64,000 bases of DNA from Burkholderiaceae bacterium (GTDB lineage Bacteria; Pseudomonadota; Gammaproteobacteria; Burkholderiales; Burkholderiaceae_C), in assembly GCA_024235995.1 (NCBI GenBank), contig JACKLI010000001.1, positions 930,001 to 994,000 of the forward strand, in the 5' to 3' direction. Positions 17,606-25,754 of the stretch are shown here, one piece after another; position 1 is the stretch's first letter; each line of letters opens with the position of its first letter. A program made the position numbers and the translations under genes. A model generated the notes under the pieces. The model was not told the DNA's origin. It made no database searches and saw nothing but the letters and a program-made list of their open reading frames with translations.

Positions 17606-17686
17606 CCCACCGTCCCGGGGCCGGCCGGCGGCCATGCGGCACAATGGGAGGCCAATCACCACGCACAGCACAGGGACCCTTCCGCC

Positions 17687-18197
17687 ATGGCCTCCGTCAA
17701 CAAAGTCATCCTCGTCGGCAACCTGGGGCGCGACCCCGAGATGCGCTCGTTTCCCAGCGGGGACCAGGTGGCCAACGTGACCCTGGCCACCACCGACAAG
17801 TGGCGCGACAAGCAGTCGGGCGAGCCGCGCGAGCACACCGAATGGCACCGCCTGGTGTTCAACGGCAAGCTGGCCGAGATCGCCGGGCAGTACCTGCGCA
17901 AGGGCAGCCAGATCTACGTCGAAGGCAGCATCCGCACCCGCAAATGGCAGGGCCAGGACGGCCAGGACCGCTACAGCACCGAGGTCCGCGTCGACCAGAT
18001 GCAGATGCTGGGCAGCCGCCAGGGCGCCGGCGCGCCGGCTGGTGACGAGGGCGGCTACGGCGGCGGCTACGACGCCCCGTCGCGCCCCGCGGCCCGCCCG
18101 CCCGCCGCCCGCCCGGCCGCCGCCCCCGCCCGCGCGCGCCGAGCCGGCCCGGCCCGACGCCGGCTTTGGCGGCATGGACGACGACATTCCGTTCTGA
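17687..18197 (+). CDS. ssb: Single-stranded DNA-binding protein, with apparent frameshift in the linker
   Basis: Essential ssDNA-binding protein of replication, repair and recombination. The OB fold (about 1-107) is intact: MASVNKVILVGNLGRDPE, NVTLATTDKW, HTEWHRLVFNGKLAEI, GSQIYVEGSIRTRKWQ. The conserved acidic tip, GGMDDDIPF then TGA at 18195-18197, is present in the +1 frame relative to the OB fold. Read straight, the frame misses it and runs to 18367 into the next gene. The shift must lie in the very GC-rich Pro/Ala linker, about 18060-18140, where CCCCC and CGCGCGCG runs occur. One extra base there would explain it; a sequencing or assembly error is the simplest cause. Confidence 0.85.
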
Positions 18198-18258
18198 CCC
18201 GCACGCACCGCCGCGGCGGTGCCAGCCCGGTGCCGCCGTTGTCCCCTGGAGGAGCGCC

Positions 18259-19899
18259 ATGGCCCAAGCACCGTCACGCAGCGCGCTGCTGCGCACCCTG
18301 CGCGAGAGCGCCAACCGGTTCGACGCCGAATCCAGCCAGCGCAAGCGCGAGGCGCTGCAGCGCCTGATGGCCCTGCCGCTGGCGGCCGACGCCGCGCTGG
18401 CGGACTACCACGACACGCTGCTGTTCATCGCCGCGCATCCGCCCGATGAGGCGGTGCGCGGCATGGTCGAGCGCGAGTTGCGCCGCCTGGCCGTGTGGCT
18501 CAAGGCCCGGCGCGGACGGCACCTGGCCGCCTGGGCCGACCGCGGCATGCCGTGGGTCGACACCGTCACGCGCTTCACGCACGACTGCGTGCGCTGGCTG
18601 CTGGGGCACCCGCACTGCAAGGTCGTGCCCGATCGCTATGACGAGCCGCTGCTGGACCTGAACGCGGTGCTCAAGCTGACGCTGCCCACGCTGGAGCGCA
18701 ACGAGACCACCGCCAGCCTGGACAACGACGCGCTGCTGGACGCGCTCAAGGTCAAGCCCGCGCGGCGGCTGGCCTTCATCGTGGGCGAGCTGGCGCGCCT
18801 GGACGCCCAGCCCTTCGTCAAGGACCAGTTGTTCGACGCGCTCGACCTCTACGTGCGCGTGCAGCCCACCAGCGCCGCCTTCAGCAAGGCCGGCAACCGC
18901 CTGCCGGTGGCGCGCGTCTTTTTTCAGCCCGATCTGCTGCGCCGCTTCGACCCCATGGCGCTGATGAACCAGCCGCTGCCGCCGCCGCGCCGCCTGGGCG
19001 CCGACGCGCGCGCCGAGCTGGTCCGGGTGCTGCGCAACACCATGGCCCTGACCAGCCGCGAGACCGATCCGGCCACCTACCTCGATGCGCGCGCGCTGCG
19101 CGTGTACGCGCTGGAGCGCGGCCTGGCCGTGGCCCTGTTCGGCATGACGCCCGAGCGCCAGCTGCCGCTGGAGTCCTACGTCGGCTTCACCCTGTTCAAG
19201 AACGGCCTGCCGGTGGCGTATGGCGGCGCCTGGGTCATGGGCGAGCGCGCCGCCTTCGGTATGAACATCTTCGAGCCGTTTCGCGGCGGCGAGTCGGGCT
19301 TCATGATGTGCCAGGTGCTGCGCGCCTACCGGCAGGCCTTCAAGGTGCGCTACTTCGAGGTCGATGCGCACCAGTTCGGCCTGGACAACCCCGACGGCAT
19401 CGCCAGCGGCGCGTTCTGGTTCTATTACCGGCATGGTTTCCGGCCTCTGTCGGCGCCGCTGCAGCGCCTGGCGCTACAAGAAAAGAAGCGCATCGACGCG
19501 CGGCCGGGCTACCACAGCCCCGACAAGACCCTGCTGCGCTTCACCGAAAGCAACGTGGCGCTCAACTTCGGCGGCGCGGTGCCGCCGCACCTGTTCGACG
19601 TCACCACGCGGGTGACCCGGATGATCGCCTCCGCCTACGGGGGCGATCGCGCCGCGGCCGAGCGCGATGGCGTGGCGCGCTTGGGCCAGCTCGTGCGCCT
19701 GCCCCGGCGCTTGAATGACGACGAGCGCCGAGTGCTGACCGAGGTGGCGCTGATCGCCCAGGCGTTGCCGGTGCGGGATGCGGCGGGCCTCGATTTGCTG
19801 GTGCGCATGGTGCGCGCCAAGCCGAAGGATTTGTGGGCCTACCAGGGTCTGCTGCTGGCGTTCTTCAGCCAGCCGCGCGTGCGCCACGGCGCCGTTTGA
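18259..19899 (+). CDS. Unrecognised 546-residue cytoplasmic protein
   Basis: The start ATG 18259 has a strong GGAGGAG Shine-Dalgarno 5-11 nt upstream, and the gene follows ssb by 61 bp. I do not recognise a named family. No signal peptide or membrane helix is visible. The first half is helical and rich in Leu/Arg; the middle (about 310-430) contains alternating strands such as LESYVGFTLFKNGLPVAYGG, then FEPFRGGESGFMMCQVLR and GAFWFYYRHGFRP. That order of strands, a glycine turn and a C-terminal YYRHGF resembles a GNAT-like acyltransferase fold, which is inference only. Codon use and GC match the neighbours. Confidence 0.75.
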   Translation: MAQAPSRSALLRTLRESANRFDAESSQRKREALQRLMALPLAADAALADYHDTLLFIAAHPPDEAVRGMVERELRRLAVWLKARRGRHLAAWADRGMPWVDTVTRFTHDCVRWLLGHPHCKVVPDRYDEPLLDLNAVLKLTLPTLERNETTASLDNDALLDALKVKPARRLAFIVGELARLDAQPFVKDQLFDALDLYVRVQPTSAAFSKAGNRLPVARVFFQPDLLRRFDPMALMNQPLPPPRRLGADARAELVRVLRNTMALTSRETDPATYLDARALRVYALERGLAVALFGMTPERQLPLESYVGFTLFKNGLPVAYGGAWVMGERAAFGMNIFEPFRGGESGFMMCQVLRAYRQAFKVRYFEVDAHQFGLDNPDGIASGAFWFYYRHGFRPLSAPLQRLALQEKKRIDARPGYHSPDKTLLRFTESNVALNFGGAVPPHLFDVTTRVTRMIASAYGGDRAAAERDGVARLGQLVRLPRRLNDDERRVLTEVALIAQALPVRDAAGLDLLVRMVRAKPKDLWAYQGLLLAFFSQPRVRHGAV

Positions 19900-19907
19900 G
19901 CGCGGAC

Positions 19908-20564
19908 TCAACTGGCGCGAAAGCTTGCCCAATCCACCCCCACGCGGAAGGTCTGGTACAGCCGCCCATGGTCGTTGCCGCCGCCGAAGTGCCGGGTGGC
20001 GCTGTGCAGGCAGCCCGACGGATAGGCCACCATGCGGTTGCACTGGTAGCCGATGCGGTCGGTCTCGATCCAGCGCTCGCGCCGGCGGGCATCGCGCTCC
20101 AGCAGCGCGCGCAGCCCGGCCAGCGGCAGCTTCAGGCGCCGGGCGTCGCCGGCCGTCGGCGCGTTCGTCAGGCCGGTGCGCTTGTGGCACCACAGCGAGG
20201 TGCCGCAGTCGGCCGGCAGGCCGGGCGTGAGGTAGACCACGATGGTCACGTCGTCGTGCGGCCAGTCGGCGTGTACGGCCGGCACCTCGGCCTTGGCGCC
20301 TTCGGCAAAGCCCTGGTAGAAGACGCCGTTTTCCTGCGCCGGATCGGTGTCCCAGCGCGTGATGCGCACGCCCAGCAGGCGCTCCAGCTTGCGCCTGGCA
20401 TCCGGCTCGTGATAGACGCCGGTGCTGCGCCAGCCGGTGGCGTGCTCCAGCTCGTGGTACTGGGCCTGCTGCGCGGCACGGTGCACGCGTGCGATGTCGC
20501 CGTAGAAGCCGTCCTTGGCAAAGACGAAATGCGGACGCGCAGGCGAGGCCGGTTTCTTGCTCAT
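19908..20564 (-). CDS. DUF6445-like putative 2-oxoglutarate/Fe(II) oxygenase
   Basis: A 218-aa cytoplasmic protein with a double-stranded beta-helix pattern. A candidate iron triad is VHADWPHDD (H-x-D), with a distal His in YPSGCLHSATRHFGG followed by the RLYQTFRV strand that would supply the 2-oxoglutarate Arg. This matches the DUF6445 group as I recall it; the substrate is unknown. It is convergent with the 546-aa gene (8 bp between stops), so it is not part of that transcription unit. The start is the ATG at 20564. Confidence 0.65.
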   Translation of the reverse strand: MSKKPASPARPHFVFAKDGFYGDIARVHRAAQQAQYHELEHATGWRSTGVYHEPDARRKLERLLGVRITRWDTDPAQENGVFYQGFAEGAKAEVPAVHADWPHDDVTIVVYLTPGLPADCGTSLWCHKRTGLTNAPTAGDARRLKLPLAGLRALLERDARRRERWIETDRIGYQCNRMVAYPSGCLHSATRHFGGGNDHGRLYQTFRVGVDWASFRAS

Positions 20565-20734
20565 GGTGCGGACACCTCATGATCGGGGTGGAACAGAGCG
20601 CGGCCCGCACCACCACCGCTGGCCACCCGTGCAATTTACCCCGGGCCGCCCGGCTTGGAGCTTGACCTGAATCAGTTTTGACCGCGCTTGGGCCACTGCA
20701 AGGGCTTTGGCGCGGGCCGTATCATCGCCGCGCC

Positions 20735-21751
20735 ATGTCCAGCCACCCCGAAAACCTCCAGCACCTGTCCTTCAACTGGTTCGCCATCGTGATGGGCGTG
20801 GCCGGGCTGTCGCTGGCCTGGCTGCAGGCCATGCCGATGCTGGGCGACACGGCGACCGGCGTGGCGCTGGTGCTGGCGGGCGTGGCGGCGCTGGCCTTTG
20901 TGGCGCTGGCGGTGCTGTCCTGGATTCGCTGGCAGGTGCAGGCCGAGGCGGTGGCGGCCGAGCTGGCGCACCCGGCGCGGCATGCCTTTCTGGGCGCGGT
21001 GCCGGTGTCGGTGCTGCTGCTGGCCACGGCGGGGGTGTCGCTGTTCGGCACGTCGGCGCCGCTGGCGGCGCTGTGGTGGGCCGGCTCGCTGCTGCAGCTG
21101 GCGGTCACGCTGTGGGCGCTGGGGCGCTGGCTGCGCGCCGACCGCGAGCAGGGCCTGAGCTGGGCCGCGCTCACGCCGGTGCTGTTCATCCCCGTCGTCG
21201 GCAACGTGCTGGCGCCGCTGGCGGGCGTGCCGCTGGGCGCGGGCGGCTGGGCGGCGGCGCAGTTCGGCATGGGCGTGCTGCTGTGGCCGGTGGTGCTGGC
21301 GCTGCTGCTGGCGCGCATTGCCACGCAGGGCCTGTGGCCCGATCGGCTGCTGCCGGCCAGCTTCATCGCCGTCACGCCGCCGGCGCTGGTCGGCAGCGGC
21401 GCGCTGCAGCTGGGCGCCTCGCCCGTGCTGGCCTGGATGGCCTGGGGCGTGGCCCTGCTGATGCTGCTGTGGTGCGCGCCGCTGATGCGCCGCATCCTGG
21501 CGCAGCCCTTCGGCATCGGCTTCTGGGCGCTGGGCTTTCCGCTGGCGGCGTTCGCGGCGCTCACGCTGCGGCTGGCCTTCATGAACCCTGCCGCGCAGAT
21601 GCTGGCCGTGGTGGCGCTGGCGCTGGCCAGCCTGGTGGTGCTGTGGCTGGCGCTGGCCAGCTGGAAGAGCTGGCGCCAGGGCACGCTGCTGGCGCCCGAG
21701 GCCGCGCCCGTCAAGTCGATCACGGCCAGCCGCGGCGACCGCGCGCCTTGA
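20735..21751 (+). CDS. SLAC1/TDT-family membrane protein
   Basis: Polytopic inner-membrane protein, 338 aa, with about ten hydrophobic helices. The opening NLQHLSFNWFAIVMGVAGLS and the later VLFIPVVGNVLAPLAG segment match the TehA/SLAC1 tellurite-resistance/dicarboxylate transporter (TDT) family, whose members include anion channels. Start ATG 20735 is chosen because it begins the family N-terminus; an upstream non-ATG start adds 19 residues of no family character. Direction opposes the DUF6445-like gene across a 170-bp divergent gap. Transported species unknown. Confidence 0.75.
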   Translation: MSSHPENLQHLSFNWFAIVMGVAGLSLAWLQAMPMLGDTATGVALVLAGVAALAFVALAVLSWIRWQVQAEAVAAELAHPARHAFLGAVPVSVLLLATAGVSLFGTSAPLAALWWAGSLLQLAVTLWALGRWLRADREQGLSWAALTPVLFIPVVGNVLAPLAGVPLGAGGWAAAQFGMGVLLWPVVLALLLARIATQGLWPDRLLPASFIAVTPPALVGSGALQLGASPVLAWMAWGVALLMLLWCAPLMRRILAQPFGIGFWALGFPLAAFAALTLRLAFMNPAAQMLAVVALALASLVVLWLALASWKSWRQGTLLAPEAAPVKSITASRGDRAP

Positions 21752-21758
21752 GATTTCT

Positions 21759-21820
21759 CCTGATTCGATAGCTGCTCGCGCTCTCTGGATGCGGGCTATA
21801 CCCGGTTTTTATTTGAAATC
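21759..21820 (+). repeat. Dispersed ~60-bp repeat, copy D
   Basis: Lies just after the SLAC1-like gene. It is one of the best copies: GATTCGATAGCTGCTCGCGC, then TGGATGCGGGCTATACCC, then TTTTTATTTGAAATC. It is followed about 50 bp later by the sigma factor gene. Confidence 0.7.
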
Positions 21821-21870
21821 CGGGAACGCCCTGCATCGCGCCCGCATCCAATGCCCCAAAGGAGAGGCCC

Positions 21871-22584
21871 ATGTTGAACGCCTTGCGCCCAAGCGCCGCC
21901 CCCATCAACGCCCAGACCGGCGACGCCGAATTGGCGGCCCGGGGCGCGCGCGGCGATGAGGTCGCCTTCGAGGCCATCATGCGCCGCCACAACCAGTTGC
22001 TGTTTCGCACCGCGCGCAGCATCGTCAAGAACGACGCGGAGGCCGAGGATGTGGTGCAGGAGGCCTATTTGCGCGCCTGGCGGGCGCTGGGCAGTTTTCG
22101 CGCCGACGCCAAGCTCTCCACCTGGCTGGTGCGCATCGTCGCCAACGAGGCCTTCGGGCGCCTGCGCCGCAAGCAGGCACCCGTCATTCCACTGGACGCC
22201 GCCATGATCTCGCCCGAACCCGCCATTCAGGCCGCCCTGACCGACGAACCCAACCGCCAGCCCGAGCCGGCCGCCATGCGCGCCGAGCTGCGCCAGTTGC
22301 TGGAGTCGCGCATCGACCGGCTGCCCGACGTCTTTCGCACCGTCTTCATGCTGCGCGCGGTGGAGGAAATGAGCGTGGAGGAGGTCGCGCAGGCCCTGGG
22401 CATTCCCGAAGCCACCGTGCGCACGCGCTTTTTCCGTGCCCGCAGCCTGCTGCGCGAGGGGCTGGCCAGCCAGATCGACGCCACGCTGGGCGATGCCTTT
22501 GCCTTCGACGGCGCGCGCTGCGACCGCATCGTGGCCGGCGTGCTCAGCCGGGCCGCCGCCGAGGGGCTGTCGCGCCGGGACTGA
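21871..22584 (+). CDS. ECF RNA polymerase sigma factor
   Basis: Extracytoplasmic-function sigma factor, 237 aa. Region 2 (about 28-95) contains DVVQEAYLRAWRALGSF (core binding and -10 recognition) and LSTWLVRIVANEAFGRLRR. Region 4 (about 145-205) contains LPDVFRTVFMLRAVEEMS and the helix-turn-helix EVAQALGIPEATVRTRFFRA. A 30-residue C-terminal extension has a Cys (GARCDRIVAG). A Shine-Dalgarno (GGAG) precedes ATG 21871. No anti-sigma gene is next to it; the downstream neighbour is mnmA in the opposite direction, so its control must be elsewhere. Confidence 0.88.
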   Translation: MLNALRPSAAPINAQTGDAELAARGARGDEVAFEAIMRRHNQLLFRTARSIVKNDAEAEDVVQEAYLRAWRALGSFRADAKLSTWLVRIVANEAFGRLRRKQAPVIPLDAAMISPEPAIQAALTDEPNRQPEPAAMRAELRQLLESRIDRLPDVFRTVFMLRAVEEMSVEEVAQALGIPEATVRTRFFRARSLLREGLASQIDATLGDAFAFDGARCDRIVAGVLSRAAAEGLSRRD

Positions 22585-22587
22585 GGC

Positions 22588-23751
22588 TCAGGCCCCAGGC
22601 GCCACCGCAGGCGCTGGCCGCTGCTGCGGCAGCGCGGATGCCGTGGCGATCACGCCGCCGCCCAGGCAGACCTCGCCGTCGTACAGCACGGCGCTCTGGC
22701 CGGGCGTGACGGCCCACTGGGGCTGGGGGAACGCCAGCGTGAAGACGCCCGGGCGATCACCGGCGGACAGCTCGCAGGCGGCATCCTGCTGGCGGTAGCG
22801 CGTCTTGGCGGCATGTGCGCCGGCGGCCGGTGGTGCGCCGGCCACCCAGGCGCAGTCGTCGAACGTCAGCCGGTGCGACAGCAGCCAGGGGTGCTCGTGC
22901 CCCTGCACCACCACCAGGGTGTTGGCGGCGATGTCCTTGCGCGCCACGAACCACGGCTCGTGCGTGCCGCCGCCGCGCGCGGCTCCCTTGTCCTTGATGC
23001 CGCCGATGCCCAGGCCCTGGCGCTGGCCCAGGGTGTAGAAGGACAGGCCCACGTGCCGGCCGAGGGTGCGCCCGCGCTCGTCCTTGATGGGGCCGGGCTG
23101 GGATTTCAGGTAGCGGCCCAGAAATTCGCGAAACGGCCGCTCGCCGATGAAGCAGATGCCGGTGGAGTCTTTTTTCTTCGCATTCGGCAGCCCGATCTCG
23201 GCGGCGATGCGGCGCACCTCGCTCTTGTGCAGCTCGCCCACCGGAAACAGCGTCTTGCCCAGTTGCGCCTGGTTCAGGCGATGCAGGAAGTAGCTCTGGT
23301 CCTTGGACGGGTCCAGGCCCTTGAGCAGCTCGTGCAGTTCGGTTGATTCATTCCAGCGCGCGCGGGCGTAGTGTCCGGTGGCGATCCGGTCGGCGCCCAG
23401 GCGCATGGCGTGGTCCAGGAAGGCCTTGAACTTGATCTCGGCGTTGCACAGCACGTCCGGGTTGGGCGTGCGGCCGGCCTGGTATTCGCGCAGGAACTCG
23501 GCAAACACCCGGTCCTTGTATTCGGCGGCGAAGTTGACGTGCTCGATCTCGATGCCCAGCACGTCGGCCACGGCGGCGGCGTCGATGAAGTCCTGGTTGG
23601 ACGAGCAGTATTCGCTGTCGTCGTCGTCCTCCCAGTTCTTCATGAAGATGCCCACCACCTCGTGCCCGGCGCGCTTGAGCAGCCAGGCGCTGACGGCCGA
23701 GTCCACGCCGCCCGACAGGCCGACCACGATGCGATGTTTGCTTGGGTTCAC
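22588..23751 (-). CDS. mnmA: tRNA 2-thiouridylase MnmA
   Basis: Installs 2-thiouridine at wobble U34 of tRNA Lys/Glu/Gln using ATP and relayed sulfur. 387 aa, normal length. The PP-loop is SGGVDS near residues 14-19. The catalytic cysteines are in NPDVLCNAEIKF (about 108) and DSTGICFIGER (about 206), followed by the central and beta-barrel domains (LSFYTLGQRQGLGIGG, SAVLYDGEVCLGGG). There is a C-terminal Ala/Pro tail. It converges with the sigma gene (3 bp between stops) and shares a 115-bp divergent region with the LivK-like gene. Confidence 0.95.
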   Translation of the reverse strand: MNPSKHRIVVGLSGGVDSAVSAWLLKRAGHEVVGIFMKNWEDDDDSEYCSSNQDFIDAAAVADVLGIEIEHVNFAAEYKDRVFAEFLREYQAGRTPNPDVLCNAEIKFKAFLDHAMRLGADRIATGHYARARWNESTELHELLKGLDPSKDQSYFLHRLNQAQLGKTLFPVGELHKSEVRRIAAEIGLPNAKKKDSTGICFIGERPFREFLGRYLKSQPGPIKDERGRTLGRHVGLSFYTLGQRQGLGIGGIKDKGAARGGGTHEPWFVARKDIAANTLVVVQGHEHPWLLSHRLTFDDCAWVAGAPPAAGAHAAKTRYRQQDAACELSAGDRPGVFTLAFPQPQWAVTPGQSAVLYDGEVCLGGGVIATASALPQQRPAPAVAPGA

Positions 23752-23866
23752 GCGCCAAATTATCCCTGCGCCTGTGTCGCGGGGCAGGGAAGGCCCCTAA
23801 TTGACGCTCGATGATCACCATCGCAAACTCAATCCTTTGTACTAAAACGTAAGCGAAGAGGTCGGC

Positions 23867-25015
23867 ATGACAAGCAAGGCAACACGCTATCTGGCCAGGT
23901 GGCTGTCGGGCGCGCGCCGCGCGGCGGTGGCGCTGCTGGTTCTGGGGTTGGCCGGCGCCGCGCAGGCGCAGATCCTGATCGGCCAGACCACCGGGGTCAC
24001 CGGCCCCGTGGCGGCCGGCGTGGGCGAGAACCTGCAGGGCATCCACCTGTACCTCGACCATGTCAACGCCCAGGGTGGCGTCAACGGCGAGCAGATCAAG
24101 CTGATCACGCTGGACGACAAGTTCGATCCCCGGCTGACCGCCGACAATGCGCGCAAGCTGATCGAGGACCACAAGGTGGTGGCGCTGTTCATGACCCGGG
24201 CCACGCCGAACAACCAGGCCATCCTGCCCCTGCTGGCGCAATACCGGATCGCGCTGATCGCGCCGTCCACCGGGGCCATGGTCTTTCACCGACCGGTCAA
24301 CCCCTATGTGTTCAACGTGCGCTCCAGCTATCAGGCCGAGAGCGAGAAGGCCATCGAGCACTTGCACACCACCAGCCAGGAGCGCATCGCCGTGGTGCAT
24401 GCGGACGACAGCTTCGGCGCCGACTGCCTGACCGGCGCCATGAGGGGTTTCGAGCGCTTGAAGTTCCAGCCGGCCGCGGTCATCAAGGCCGACCGCAACA
24501 AGCCCGACTACACGGCCATCGTGCCGCAGCTGCTGGCCGCCCACGCCCAGGCGGTGTTGTGGATCGGCTCCAGCACGGCCGTCAGCGAGGGCGTGAAGGC
24601 CTTGCGCAAGGCCGGCTCGGCCGCGCAGATCGTGACCTTGTCCAACAACGCATCGAGTGGCTTCATCAAGCAGCTGGATGGGGCCTCGCGCGGCGTCGTC
24701 GTCACGCAGGTGTTTCCCAATGTGCACGCCATGGGCTATGGCATCAACCGCGAGGCGGCCGCCCTGGCCAAGGCCCGGGGCGACATCGAGCTGTCGCCGC
24801 AATTGATGGAAGGTTTCGCCAGCGCCAAGGTGCTGGTGGAGGCGCTGCGGCGCGCCGGCCCCAAGCCCTCGCGCGATCGCGTGATTGCGGCACTCAACGG
24901 CATCACCGACTTCGATCTGGGGGGGCTGGAGCTCAGCTTCAGTCCGGGCAACCATACCGGACTGAAGTTCGTCGAGCTGTCCATGATCGACCGCAGCGGC
25001 AAGTTCATGCGCTGA
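23867..25015 (+). CDS. LivK-like periplasmic ligand-binding protein (type I fold)
   Basis: Exported binding protein of the branched-chain amino-acid/urea ABC class, 382 aa. A signal peptide ends at GAAQA-QIL (about residue 33). The type I periplasmic-binding fold is shown by ILIGQTTGVTGPVAAGVGEN, QGGVNGEQIKLITLDDKFDP and FMTRATPNNQAILPLLAQY. It may also work as a chemoreceptor or signalling partner, since no permease or ATPase gene adjoins it. RBS-like GAAGAGGT lies before ATG 23867. The ligand is unknown. It lies immediately upstream of the str operon promoter. Confidence 0.85.
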   Translation: MTSKATRYLARWLSGARRAAVALLVLGLAGAAQAQILIGQTTGVTGPVAAGVGENLQGIHLYLDHVNAQGGVNGEQIKLITLDDKFDPRLTADNARKLIEDHKVVALFMTRATPNNQAILPLLAQYRIALIAPSTGAMVFHRPVNPYVFNVRSSYQAESEKAIEHLHTTSQERIAVVHADDSFGADCLTGAMRGFERLKFQPAAVIKADRNKPDYTAIVPQLLAAHAQAVLWIGSSTAVSEGVKALRKAGSAAQIVTLSNNASSGFIKQLDGASRGVVVTQVFPNVHAMGYGINREAAALAKARGDIELSPQLMEGFASAKVLVEALRRAGPKPSRDRVIAALNGITDFDLGGLELSFSPGNHTGLKFVELSMIDRSGKFMR

Positions 25016-25069
25016 AGGCCTGCCGCGGCGCCGGGTCGGGCTTGCCCCGCGCGCTGCGTACGGCGGCGC

Positions 25070-25098
25070 TTGTGGCCCCGGCGCGGGCGTACTATAAT
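25070..25098 (+). promoter_or_regulatory. Sigma-70-type promoter of the str operon
   Basis: A perfect -10 box TATAAT (25093-25098) lies 17 bp after a partial -35 TTGTGG (25070-25075). Transcription would start near 25105, giving a leader of about 165 nt before rpsL. The -10 is followed by TTAAGGCTT, also found after the -10 of the S10 promoter. Confidence 0.75.
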
Positions 25099-25131
25099 TT
25101 AAGGCTTTTCCCGCTTTGGGAGGCTTTTGGC

Positions 25132-25263
25132 ATGGCCGCGCATCTTGTTTTGCGCGGCGTTTTGCCTTGGGCCTTGCGGGGAATCAGCGCGCCGGCCTGC
25201 ATGCCATGGGCTTGCGGGCGGCGCGATCCGCCACGTGGGATGCCACGTGTTTTCACGTTCTAG
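25132..25263 (+). CDS. 43-codon upstream ORF (candidate leader peptide) before rpsL
   Basis: This ATG has a near-ideal Shine-Dalgarno (GGGAGG, 25118-25123) at 8-nt spacing, better than that of rpsL itself. The frame ends with TAG at 25261-25263, 8 nt before the rpsL ATG. It sits wholly inside the predicted 5' leader and spans two terminator-like hairpins. The product is basic and hydrophobic (begins MAAHLVLRGVLPWALRG, ends RVFTF) with no recognised family. I infer a regulatory or translation-coupling role. It could be chance, since GC-rich DNA has many open frames, but the ribosome site and position argue against that. Confidence 0.5.
   Translation: MAAHLVLRGVLPWALRGISAPACMPWACGRRDPPRGMPRVFTF
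25135..25163 (+). promoter_or_regulatory. Terminator-like hairpin 1 in the rpsL leader (candidate attenuator)
   Basis: Stem GCCGCGCA / TGCGCGGC (8 bp, perfect) with loop TCTTGTTT, followed by GTTTT. It lies inside the start of the upstream ORF, so ribosomes on that ORF would disrupt it. Confidence 0.5.
25232..25253 (+). promoter_or_regulatory. Terminator-like hairpin 2 in the rpsL leader
   Basis: Stem CACGTGG / CCACGTG (7 bp, perfect) with a 4-nt loop, followed by TTTT. It is near the end of the upstream ORF and 18 nt before the rpsL start codon, so it could affect termination or access to the rpsL ribosome site. Confidence 0.5.
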
Positions 25264-25271
25264 GGATATTC

Positions 25272-25649
25272 ATGCCAACCATCAGTCAACTGGTGCGTCA
25301 CGGGCGGACGGTCGAGACGACCAAGTCCAAGAGCCCCGCGATGCAAAACTCGCCGCAGCGCCGCGGTGTGTGCACGCGTGTGTACACCACCACGCCGAAA
25401 AAGCCGAACTCGGCCCTGCGCAAGGTCGCCAAGGTGCGCCTGACCAACGGTTTCGAGGTCATCTCGTACATCGGCGGCGAAGGCCACAACCTGCAGGAGC
25501 ACAGCGTCGTGCTGGTGCGCGGCGGCCGGGTCAAGGACCTGCCGGGCGTGCGCTACCACATCGTGCGCGGCTCGCTCGACTTGCAGGGCGTCAAGGATCG
25601 CAAGCAGTCGCGCTCCAAGTACGGTGCCAAGCGGCCCAAGAAGGCCTGA
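25272..25649 (+). CDS. rpsL: 30S ribosomal protein S12
   Basis: Decoding-site protein of the small subunit, 125 aa. The conserved segments TTTPKKPNSALRKVAKV and GGRVKDLPGVRYH are present; the Lys residues at about 43 and 88, where streptomycin-resistance changes fall, are the usual wild-type ones. The start ATG 25272 has only a weak ribosome site (AGGGAT), consistent with coupling to the upstream ORF. It is the first annotated gene of the str operon (rpsL-rpsG-fusA-tuf-rpsJ). Confidence 0.98.
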   Translation: MPTISQLVRHGRTVETTKSKSPAMQNSPQRRGVCTRVYTTTPKKPNSALRKVAKVRLTNGFEVISYIGGEGHNLQEHSVVLVRGGRVKDLPGVRYHIVRGSLDLQGVKDRKQSRSKYGAKRPKKA

Positions 25650-25754
25650 TCGTCAATCAATTTTTGGTGCTCGAGGCCGGCCGATGGCAGGCTGCAGCGA
25701 GCAAGGTGGCCCGGTGTTCGGGTCGAGTAAGTGCAGGTTTTGATGAATCTGCGC

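Noticed and set aside
18205..18222. Perfect palindrome GCACCGCCGCGGCGGTGC after ssb as a terminator
   Set aside because: No T run follows. It may help stop transcription but evidence is insufficient.
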